From CAYWMD01 sp964458575 (GTDB taxonomy: Bacteria > Verrucomicrobiota > Verrucomicrobiia > Limisphaerales > JADLHS01): DNA of 58,069 nucleotides. The notes below the pieces were generated by a model. It did not search any database. It was not told the DNA's origin and worked only from the letters and a program-made list of their open reading frames with translations. The DNA lies in the NCBI GenBank assembly GCA_964458575.1, contig CAYWMD010000043.1:1-58069 (forward strand). The letters are read 5' to 3'. Positions 51,494-57,955 of the stretch are shown piece by piece; position 1 is the stretch's first letter; each line of letters starts with the position of its first letter. A program made the translations under genes and the position numbers.

Positions 51494-51805
51494 AGTATCG
51501 GCAATGGGGCGAAGGGGCCGGCACTGGCGCCGGTGTTTTCCGAAGCGAGTCGTGTCCTTACACCGGGCGCGACGCTCTTCGTCAGCGAATTGCATCCGTT
51601 TCGGCAATACGAGGGCGGAGTCGCCAATTTCCGCCGGGGCGACACCACGACGCGCATTCCGGCCTTCGTCCATCACATATCCGATTTCCTGAATGCGGCG
51701 CGCGTTGCCGGGTTGCCGCTCAAACAGCTTCAGGAATGGTGGCGTGACAAAGACGAAGGCAAACCACCGCGGCTCATTTCCTTCCTCTTCGAAAAAACCC
51801 GTTGA
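51494..51805 (+). pseudogene. 3' fragment of a class I SAM methyltransferase gene
   Basis: After an in-frame stop at 51491, the frame reads LAPVFSEASRVLTPGATLFV, SELHPFRQYEGGVANF and HHISDFLNAARVAGLPLKQL up to a normal stop. This is the C-terminal third of a Methyltransf_11/UbiE-like protein (the segment after the acidic motif). The SAM-binding motif I is missing. It joins the rtcB fragment at about 51475-51494, so both genes are broken at one junction. Confidence 0.65.
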
Positions 51806-52514
51806 GTTCCGTCGGTGCGGTCTCTCACGGCCCGCGAACGGTGGAAGCCGGCCACCGAGGAATACTTGTATGCGGATCCGCGTAGAGAAGAATTCTGGCC
51901 GACTCTTTCGGACTAGTGGGGGAACACGCCGGCAGAGCAAACGTAACCAGAAGCAGGCCGGCGACAAAGCTTCGGTTCTTGTTCACGCACGCAGGCTATC
52001 GGATCACAATGTCGTGGCAAGCAGAGCATATCAAAGTCAAAAGTGCGACCGCCAAAGGAATCGCGCGACCATGCTCGTCAGATGGCTTTAGAAGAACGAG
52101 GCAAACGTGTCTGCAGGACTTGGCTACAAACCAACCCTTGAAAGCTGGAACTGCTGCTAGGCGAGTTGCTGCCACGTTCTTCATCTTGGAAGTGGCATGT
52201 TCAGGAACCGAGCGACGGCGTCCGCCGGCCGCGCCTTGGCCACGCAGTCGGCCCATGTAGGTTTGTTCGTGGACGTGGCGATAGATGCCGCTACGAACAA
52301 GAACATGGCGCTTCGGCCCGTTGCGCGCTTTTTCTTTTTGCTTTTCGATACGACAGACTGTTTGGGCATGGTCGTATTGAAGGCAGCGGAATGAAGTCGC
52401 GTTTTACTGATCTTTTTTCGGGTTCATGTTGTGGCGGTCCGCGCAACACAAAATTGCGAGCAGAAGGGCGCGTTGGACGCTTTTGGGACGCTTTGACCCT
52501 AAAAGGCGGAAAAA
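51806..52514. other. intergenic region of about 700 bases, no supported gene
   Basis: Open frames here (for example minus 51996-52256 and plus 52166-52615) show no family resemblance, no good starts, and the second runs across the tRNA-Arg gene. It is probably decayed sequence between the broken genes and the tRNA. Confidence 0.5.
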
Positions 52515-52591
52515 TGGCGCGCCCGCCGCGATTCGAACGCGGGACCCTCTGCTTAGAAGGCAGATGCTCTATCCAACTGAGCTACGGGCGC
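52515..52591 (-). tRNA. tRNA-Arg(TCT)
   Basis: A complete 77-base tRNA on the minus strand with encoded CCA. The acceptor stem is GCGCCCG paired with CGGGCGC, discriminator G; the anticodon loop CTTCTAA gives TCT; the T arm is CGCGG, loop TTCGAAT, CCGCG. All stems pair. Confidence 0.96.
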
Positions 52592-52700
52592 AACCGTTTA
52601 CGGGCGACAACTTGAGAAGGAACAATCAAAGCGGTATTGGATTTTTGACGCCGGTCGCGTGAAACGAAAACGTCGCCGGCCAACTCCGGCCGGCTGCTCG

Positions 52701-52796
52701 TGGCAGAAGACCGCAGTACGCAAATTTGATCCATTCGGTTCCATCCGGCACCTACTATGCCCGATTGCGCGCCAACGGCAAGCTCATCGTCCGGAG
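52701..52796 (+). pseudogene. frameshifted N-terminal remnant of a tyrosine integrase
   Basis: Frame one reads WQKTAVR at 52701-52721. The next frame (+1) continues as NLIHSVPSGTYYARLRANGK then LIVR at 52723-52796. Joined, this resembles the arm-type DNA-binding N-terminus of integrases in this group (WQKTxVxNLxRH...SGTYYARLRxNGK). The remainder of the gene is missing. It lies between tRNA-Arg and the tRNA-Val fragment. Confidence 0.55.
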
Positions 52797-53048
52797 GCGG
52801 GAGGCGGAACAAGGCCCTGCTCCGCTTGCGGCTCTAATAACTCGCTGACTCGCTCGGGGTCGGAACTCTGAACTCTGGTTCAGAATCGGCCAACGCGCAT
52901 GCGAAGCGCGCGCTTCGACGACTATTTCCCAGGCTGTCCAATATTCCCCTTGAATCCCGGATGTCTGGATTCTGTTTCCCAAAAGATCTCGCGGGCGTTT
53001 TTTCCATCACGTGTCGTTGGCGACGCATTACAGGAAGCCGCGCCAAAG

Positions 53049-53098
53049 TGGTGCGCGCTGCAGGATTTGAACCTGCGGCCCCTTCCGTGTGAAGGAAG
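53049..53098 (-). pseudogene. tRNA-Val(CAC) 3' half, probable attachment site
   Basis: On the minus strand, 53098 to 53049: anticodon stem CTTCC/GGAAG with loop TTCACAC (anticodon CAC), T arm GCAGG, loop TTCAAAT, CCTGC, acceptor strand AGCGCGC, discriminator A and CCA. No D arm or acceptor 5' strand follows (53099 onward reads unrelated sequence). A clean break after the anticodon arm is the usual product of integration at a tRNA 3' end. Confidence 0.8.
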
Positions 53099-53510
53099 CC
53101 AAAAACAGCTACTTTCCTAAGAAAATGAAGCGGTTTTTGGGCATAGCCGCTTTATAGCCGTGGGTGAAAATTGGCGGGTGATTCCTTGCCCGGTGATGAC
53201 CGCGAAAGCTCCGGGATTGCCCTAGGACGTTTTTGGCCATGTCCACACCTTGCCTGCACGATGAAAGCCCGTCCTGCGCCAACCAGCGCACGGGGCCATG
53301 GCGAGAAATGGCTTGCACCGTCCGGGCCTCGGGGCGTATAAGGGCGTCGGTTCTCAGGTAAATGGGAACCTCGCCACTGTAACGCGGACTAGTCACCCGC
53401 AAAGGCGATTCGGAAACAGTCAATCTGCCGTCGTTGGATAGTTCACGGACTGACCTCCGCGAATGACAAGGTTTACCCCTTTCAACGGCGGCATTTTGCT
53501 AAATCGAAAA

Positions 53511-53855
53511 ATGAAACAGACAACAAAGAAACAAACGAAAACCATCGGCCGGCAATCCACAAAGGACCATCTGTCCCGCGTCATGGGGCATTACGAGGCT
53601 GTCAAGGATCTGGACTGGGTTTTCGGATTCACCTCCGGGGAGAAGACTGCCGGCGTGGCCATGGCCAAGGGTGGGTTGGTTCAAGTGGTGATGGCTAAAG
53701 GCCGGGTTGAATCATCTGAGCCCGTCAGCGTCCCTGATGCTGCCAAGTTCATGGCGGAAATGTTCGCCGCTGATGCTCACCTTGGCTTTGAACTGGAATT
53801 TGACCCGGCGACGGTCGGCAAGTTCATGGCCCAAGTCTCTCAGGAGTGGATATGA
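53511..53855 (+). CDS. unknown small protein of the mobile element
   Basis: 114 residues from MKQTTKKQTKTIGRQSTKDH (a longer start at 53463 exists). The N-terminus is Lys/Thr/Gln-rich and basic, then a compact region HYEAVKDLDWVFGFTSGEKT and AKGGLVQVVMAKGRVE, ending in an acidic-hydrophobic helix (FELEFDPATVGKFMAQVS). No family recognised. The stop overlaps the next gene by ATGA, so they form a two-gene unit. Position beside the att site suggests regulation or excision, but nothing in the sequence proves it. Confidence 0.65.
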   Translation: MKQTTKKQTKTIGRQSTKDHLSRVMGHYEAVKDLDWVFGFTSGEKTAGVAMAKGGLVQVVMAKGRVESSEPVSVPDAAKFMAEMFAADAHLGFELEFDPATVGKFMAQVSQEWI

Positions 53856-54604
53856 ACTCCGTAATCATTCGCGGGGTGTCCGCCGTTCAAGACGTCGAGC
53901 CGGTGCTCGAGGTCCGACTGCAGGCCAAGGAACGGCCGCGACACCCGGGCGTGACGGTTCGCAAGGTTCTGTTCATGGAAGATTGCGAGCCGGACAATGC
54001 CAGCCAACCGTGGGACGTGGCCCCACCCGTCCGGCACGTCGCCCGGCATGAGGTCGCAAGCAGCGTCGAACATCGCTCGCCGCGCTACGAGATTGCCCAA
54101 CTCCGCCCCGTCGCCCGGCACGTTTGCCGGACGTGGGGTGAACGTGGCCATTCGTGCGAAGTTCCATTCAAGACTGAGCTGGTCGAATACTTGAAAATTA
54201 TTCGAGCGCTGTTCGGTCTCGCGGACTTGCACCAAGCTGTGACGGTGTTGGCCGTTCACCGAATTGGCCGGGTCAATTCGTTTCTGGACAGTTGCCAGTT
54301 TCACAACTCGTGGCGTCCGGTGTTCTCGGGCTTCGGCTTTGAGAGTGAATACGCGGACGAACACGCTTGGCACCTTCTCTACTCCGTCGCGTCGGAGGCG
54401 GGCTGTTGGGTTCGGTGGCTGGAACAATCCAAACATCAAGACGAATGGAACGGTCGGGCTGAAGCTGTGCGACAGTTTGCCCGATTTGTTCGCAATGATG
54501 TTGTGCCATTCGCCCGGCTCGGCGTCTTCCGTGGCAAGTCGGGCGGCACGTTCTTCGAGGACGTGGCCGGCGCGATGGTCAAACGCATAAGCGACGGGCG
54601 ATAG
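53852..54604 (+). CDS. unknown 250-residue protein of the mobile element
   Basis: Starts MNSVIIRGVSAVQDVEPVLE by ATGA overlap with the upstream gene and ends before an intrinsic terminator. It is a soluble alpha/beta-looking protein rich in Arg, Val and aromatic residues (YLKIIRALFGLADLHQAVTV, DEHAWHLLYSVASEAGCWVR). No motif of a known enzyme or DNA-binding family is visible. It is a single complete frame with codon use like its neighbours. Confidence 0.65.
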   Translation: MNSVIIRGVSAVQDVEPVLEVRLQAKERPRHPGVTVRKVLFMEDCEPDNASQPWDVAPPVRHVARHEVASSVEHRSPRYEIAQLRPVARHVCRTWGERGHSCEVPFKTELVEYLKIIRALFGLADLHQAVTVLAVHRIGRVNSFLDSCQFHNSWRPVFSGFGFESEYADEHAWHLLYSVASEAGCWVRWLEQSKHQDEWNGRAEAVRQFARFVRNDVVPFARLGVFRGKSGGTFFEDVAGAMVKRISDGR

Positions 54605-54624
54605 ACAATCGCAACAAAATCACG

Positions 54625-54652
54625 GCCCGCTGGCATTGCTGGCGGGCTTTTT
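54625..54652 (+). terminator. intrinsic terminator after the two-gene unit
   Basis: GCCCGC (54625-54630) pairs with GCGGGC (54642-54647) across an eleven-base loop and is followed by TTTTTC. It ends the plus-strand unit before the palindrome array. Confidence 0.75.
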
Positions 54653-54716
54653 CTTTGGCACCGCTGCGCCTACTTGCTGGCCTTGGTGGAGTCGGACAGA
54701 AAAAATGGGACGGACA

Positions 54717-54916
54717 TTAGCAGCAAATTTGCTGCTAACCTGGAGGCGGCTTTCGCGGCCATTGGCAGTAAATTTACTGCCAACTTGGAGGCGGCACGGG
54801 ACGGACATTAGCAACAAATTTGTTGCTAACTTGGAGGCGGCACGGGGCGGAGGTTTGCAGTAAATTTACTGCAAACTTGGAGGCGGGTTAAATCCATAAG
54901 TTGACTTATGGATTTA
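54717..54916. repeat. tandem array of perfect palindromes with covarying arms
   Basis: Four 22-base perfect palindromes at 54717-54738, 54762-54783, 54808-54829 and 54854-54875, spaced 45, 46 and 46 bases start to start. Half-sites are TTAGCAGCAAA, TTGGCAGTAAA, TTAGCAACAAA and TTTGCAGTAAA; arms differ at three positions, always mirrored. Each is followed by a conserved (C/T)TTGGAGGCGG spacer, mostly with GGACGGACA before the next. A fifth, unrelated palindrome (arms TAAATCCATAAGT, two-base centre) is at 54889-54916. Confidence 0.9.
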
Positions 54917-54920
54917 GCTA

Positions 54921-55118
54921 CTACTTCTGCGGCTCGAAATCCGCTTCGTGCGAAATTGCGGATTTTTCAGATTTCCGACAGCTATCGGTTTTCTGAATTT
55001 TTTGCAAAAACGAGGACGCCGTTTCAGCAGTCATCCCCACCGTTTCCGCGATGTGCTGTTGCGTGTGGCACGAGAGCCAGAGGGAAAAAAGACCCGAAAT
55101 CGCCCGCACCATTACCAC
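54921..55118 (-). pseudogene. remnant of an HTH (ParB-like/replication-associated) gene
   Basis: A 65-residue frame with GTG start reads VRAISGLFSLWLSCHTQQ, then HIAETVGMTAETASSFLQKI. This is a clear helix-turn-helix of the kind in ParB-type and phage replication proteins (LWLACxTQxxIAExVGxxxxT). The frame stays open upstream to about 55145 with no start, and no further domain is seen, so it is probably a truncated copy. The plus-strand frame opposite has no such motif. Confidence 0.45.
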
Positions 55119-55245
55119 TCCCCGGAAATAAAAATGCCTCCAGCGCCATCGTAGCGATTCGTTTTTCTCCCAAAATGGAAAAGCCGGCCGAATTGCTTCG
55201 GACGGCTAGTCCCGGTGGCGTTCCGGGTGGTGTATGGCGTGGCGC

Positions 55246-55617
55246 CTAGACCCGCGTGGGTGCGGTGTCAAATTTTTTGAGTGCGGCCTCGGCTTCGGCG
55301 AGTTGCTGCTGGTACTTTTCTTTCCAGACTTTGCACTTTTCGAGAAGAAAAGTTCGGCGGGAATGTTCAAGCGCGTGGTCCGCTAGACCCTCGTTTTTCA
55401 GCCACTGAACTTCAGACTCGCCATCGAGTTCAAACAGCCGAGTTTCCGAAAGACGAATCTCCCGGTCGGCTCCGCCGAGTCGCGCCTTGCACTGGGCGAC
55501 CTTGGCCACAAGCGAGTCCCGCGTTTCCTGTCGCTCCGCCTCGGCACGGCGGGCCGCGTCCAGTTTGTTCTGCGCCTCAAGTGCGGCGGCTTCGAGCTTG
55601 GCAACGGTAGGGTTCAT
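55246..55617 (-). CDS. coiled-coil protein of the mobile element
   Basis: 123 residues, almost wholly helical and charged (VAKLEAAALEAQNKLDAARR, LAEAEAALKKFD), predicted coiled coil. Last gene of the minus-strand operon. Starts by ATGA overlap with the stop of the gene upstream. No family recognised; scaffold-like or structural roles are possible but unsupported. Confidence 0.65.
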   Translation of the reverse strand: MNPTVAKLEAAALEAQNKLDAARRAEAERQETRDSLVAKVAQCKARLGGADREIRLSETRLFELDGESEVQWLKNEGLADHALEHSRRTFLLEKCKVWKEKYQQQLAEAEAALKKFDTAPTRV

Positions 55618-56012
55618 CGGTTCCTCCGGTCTTTTGCTGCGGCAATCCGCTTCGCTTCCTCGGCCGCGTGAATTTCCGTTTTGTTCATCGCGTAGAAAAA
55701 ATCGAGCGCGGCTTTGTTTCTTCGATAATGAAGCATTTTGACCGTCGGGTCAACGATGGCCGAATGCTGCGCCCAAAGCTGAGCATCCGTCTGCGCGGCC
55801 GGTGCCGCGACCGATGCCGCCGGCGATGTGGCGACCGATGTGGTGGTGGGTATGGTCATGGGTGCGGGTGCGGCCTGCTTCGCCTTCAGGCCGGCAACTT
55901 CGGCTTCGAGCCGTTGAATCTCGGCGTTCGCGGCGCCGATGGTGAAGATTCGCCACTTCTTACTTTTAGGCGGCGCGTTTTGACTGAGTGTTTTGATTTG
56001 TTCGGTTGTCAT
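55614..56012 (-). CDS. small coiled-coil protein with an Ala/Thr-rich linker
   Basis: 132 residues from MTTEQIKTLSQNAPPKSKKW. A leucine-zipper-like stretch (NAEIQRLEAEVAGLKAKQ) is followed by a low-complexity linker rich in A, P, S and T, then a helical end with HYRRNKAALDFFYAMNKTEI and a basic C-terminus. Overlaps the downstream coiled-coil gene by four bases and lies 33 bases after the HTH gene. No family recognised. Confidence 0.6.
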   Translation of the reverse strand: MTTEQIKTLSQNAPPKSKKWRIFTIGAANAEIQRLEAEVAGLKAKQAAPAPMTIPTTTSVATSPAASVAAPAAQTDAQLWAQHSAIVDPTVKMLHYRRNKAALDFFYAMNKTEIHAAEEAKRIAAAKDRRNR

Positions 56013-56045
56013 ATCGTCACTTTCTACTGAAGCGCCCAAGTCAAC

Positions 56046-56339
56046 TTAGCGGTTTACAATTTTGAAAAGCTTCCGGGCTTGTCGGGCGTGCCGGTGGGCC
56101 GCTTGTCGGGTTGCTTTGAATCGCTTTGCAACTTCGGAAACATTTTGGCCGGTCAAGATTGCGACCAGTACGGCGGTTTTGAATGAGACGCTTTTGCCGA
56201 AATAGGCGTCCCATCCTGGGTGCAATAACCACCGCTCCAAGATGTCGGTGCGGGCTGGTGCGGGTTTGCGAAAGCCGGATTTGAAGGCGTCGAGCATTTC
56301 CTTGAATCGTGGGTCGGTGACATCAATTTTGGTGTTCAT
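56046..56339 (-). CDS. small HTH protein of the mobile element
   Basis: 97 residues from MNTKIDVTDPRFKEMLDAFK. The C-terminal half AVLVAILTGQNVSEVAKRFK followed by ATRQAAHRHARQARKLF is a helix-turn-helix of sigma/Trp-repressor style. It overlaps the upstream Nu1-like gene by ATGA. It could be the operon's regulator. Confidence 0.7.
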   Translation of the reverse strand: MNTKIDVTDPRFKEMLDAFKSGFRKPAPARTDILERWLLHPGWDAYFGKSVSFKTAVLVAILTGQNVSEVAKRFKATRQAAHRHARQARKLFKIVNR

Positions 56340-56866
56340 GGTTTCTCCTGTTTTTGGGTTGAGTTTGTAAAATCGTAGCCCGGGATCCCGAGGTCCGGTT
56401 TGCCGGCCCATTTCGTGGGCTTCATGATTTCGGCAATCATCTCGTCTTCCACGCGCTCGCATTTCGCTGCGACTTCCTTTCGCATTTCCCCATCAAATCG
56501 GTCGGGAATTTCGTAGTCAAAAAATCGGCTCAGGATGGCTTGGAGCTCGCAGTTGCGCCAATGAAGGGTTCGGTGCACATCTTCTTTGAGCAAGTATTTA
56601 CCCTGTTCGCGGGCAACGTCCCATTCCAGTTTTTTCGCCCGCATCTCGGCCAGTCTTTCCCGTTGCTTGAAATTGCGCTCGCGGGCGTCCGATGCCTCTC
56701 TGTAAAACTGGAACGCGGCCTTTAATGTCGCGACCAACGGGTAACCTCCATTTTCCGGCGGCGGAATTTTTCCTTCTTCGACTAGCTGCCTGAGCCGGCG
56801 CTCTTTGATTCCAATCAGGTCGCAAAGCTGTTGGCTGCTGATGGTCTGTTGAGTTTTGGTTTTCAT
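56336..56866 (-). CDS. Nu1-like small-terminase-type DNA-binding protein (copy 1)
   Basis: 176 residues. The N-terminal winged-helix reads TISSQQLCDLIGIKERRLRQ then LVEEGKIPPPENGGYPLVAT, the pattern of phage DNA-packaging protein Nu1/small terminase DNA-binding domains. A helical region (FYREASDARERNFKQRERLA) and a C-terminal part with LQAILSRFFDYEIPDRF follow. Small terminases recognise pac/cos sites. It shares about 30 aligned N-terminal positions with the next gene, so they are paralogues. No large terminase follows in the window. Confidence 0.75.
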   Translation of the reverse strand: MKTKTQQTISSQQLCDLIGIKERRLRQLVEEGKIPPPENGGYPLVATLKAAFQFYREASDARERNFKQRERLAEMRAKKLEWDVAREQGKYLLKEDVHRTLHWRNCELQAILSRFFDYEIPDRFDGEMRKEVAAKCERVEDEMIAEIMKPTKWAGKPDLGIPGYDFTNSTQKQEKP

Positions 56867-56871
56867 AGGCT

Positions 56872-57336
56872 TTACGGGGCGTTCATGATTTCATGCCGCA
56901 TCTGTTCACAGATTATTTTGATGGTGTCCTGGGCGGTTTTTTCCGCGACCTTTTGGAGTCCGTCCGGGGCGTTCGTCACGAAATTATTCAACAGTTGGTC
57001 AATCAAAACTGCGCGGGTGATTTCACCGCTTCGGCGCATCTCTTCAATATGGTCGGCGGCGGGCATCAACTCACCTTCGAGCCGCTTCGTTTCGAGGTCG
57101 AGGCGCTTGGTCCTCGCCCTGGCATAGGCTTCCCGGTGTTTCGTGGACATGGCCCGCGCGTCTGCGGCTTGCCTGTAGTGCGCGAAAAGTTTCTTCAAAC
57201 TTTCGACGAGTGGATAGCCGCCGCTTTTGGGTGCGGGGATGATTTCTTCTTCGCCAAGCTGGCGCAACATGCGCGGCTTAATTCCGACAAGGGCGCAAAG
57301 GTCGGCGGCGGTGATGGTCTGTTCGCTTTTACTCAT
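56872..57336 (-). CDS. Nu1-like small-terminase-type DNA-binding protein (copy 2)
   Basis: 154 residues. N-terminus TITAADLCALVGIKPRMLRQ then IPAPKSGGYPLVESLKKLF aligns closely with copy 1 (same order DLC..GIK..LRQL..I..P..GGYPL). A helical section ARARTKRLDLETKRLEGELM and a C-terminal segment with IDQLLNNFVTNAPDGLQKVA follow; the C-terminal halves are less alike. It overlaps the PLD gene by eight bases and ends five bases before copy 1. Confidence 0.75.
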   Translation of the reverse strand: MSKSEQTITAADLCALVGIKPRMLRQLGEEEIIPAPKSGGYPLVESLKKLFAHYRQAADARAMSTKHREAYARARTKRLDLETKRLEGELMPAADHIEEMRRSGEITRAVLIDQLLNNFVTNAPDGLQKVAEKTAQDTIKIICEQMRHEIMNAP

Positions 57337-57955
57337 AGGATTTGGGGTTGGTGGTTATGTCCTGGGCGAGGCTGTGAAAAAGTTTGAACACTTCCGGACT
57401 GCCGCTGACGCAAAGATTTTCGAGCGATTGGCAGGACCGAAAGTTCGCGGAGCCATGGGCGGTCACCGTCTTTTCATTTCCAAAGTCCATCGCAAGGCAT
57501 TTCACATGGCATCGGGCAACGACTACGCGAATCTTGGCCCGCTCTAGGACCGTCCTGCCGGCTTCAAACTCTTTGCTGTCACTGTTGCGAAAATAGTGGC
57601 TTCCTATCACGATGCCCTGCCGGATTTGCTTCCTCCGCTTTAAGTCGCACAAGATTTCGATGGCGTCACGATTCCAACCTAGCGTGAAAAGTCCACACCA
57701 TATTGCTGGGCGCTTGGCCAGTTGGATGAAAAGCGGCCCGAGGTCAATCATGCGGAAGTCTGAGGCCATGATGCAGGTGATGGTTTGCTCTGGTCCGGGC
57801 AAGCGTTGAATCAGTTCGCGGGCGGCAAGCTGCCGGGCGTCCCGTGCTTCGACCTGGCCGGCGCAACTCACGCGGCGACGTCCTGCAGGCCAGCTATACG
57901 CGGACGGCGGGCTGGCTAGGCTGCTTAATGCGTTGGCGAGGCTATTTTTCATCAC
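57329..57955 (-). CDS. PLD-superfamily (single HKD-like motif) protein
   Basis: 208 residues. One phospholipase-D half-motif is present: HVKCLAMDFGNEKTVTAHGS then ANF (H-x-K, then the downstream G-S-A-N). A single motif per chain means the active site would form by dimerisation, as in Nuc-type nucleases, also found in phage and defence contexts. The N-terminus (MMKNSLANALSSLASPPSAY) is not membrane-like. First gene of the minus-strand operon; MMK allows two starts. Confidence 0.65.
   Translation of the reverse strand: MMKNSLANALSSLASPPSAYSWPAGRRRVSCAGQVEARDARQLAARELIQRLPGPEQTITCIMASDFRMIDLGPLFIQLAKRPAIWCGLFTLGWNRDAIEILCDLKRRKQIRQGIVIGSHYFRNSDSKEFEAGRTVLERAKIRVVVARCHVKCLAMDFGNEKTVTAHGSANFRSCQSLENLCVSGSPEVFKLFHSLAQDITTNPKSYE

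Noticed and set aside
51996..52256. 86-residue minus-strand open frame
   Set aside because: No recognisable start context, motif or neighbour; likely decayed intergenic sequence.
52166..52615. 149-residue plus-strand open frame
   Set aside because: It runs through the antisense of tRNA-Arg and shows the usual tRNA-derived peptide (RPPRFERGTLCLEGRCS).
53109..53423. 104-residue minus-strand open frame between the att site and the first element gene
   Set aside because: No motif; ends against the tRNA fragment and overlaps the possible riboswitch-like leader. Kept out for lack of support.
54636..54863. Repeat-peptide open frame across the palindrome array
   Set aside because: The 46-base unit is not a multiple of three, so each unit is read in a new frame; the open frames are by-products of AT-centred palindromes.
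54707..54888. CRISPR array
   Set aside because: The period is regular (45-46 bases), but the conserved part is the short spacer and the palindromes differ; there are no unique spacers of similar length and no cas genes.
54908..55249. 113-residue plus-strand open frame
   Set aside because: Begins in the fifth palindrome and has no motif, while the opposite strand has a clear helix-turn-helix.
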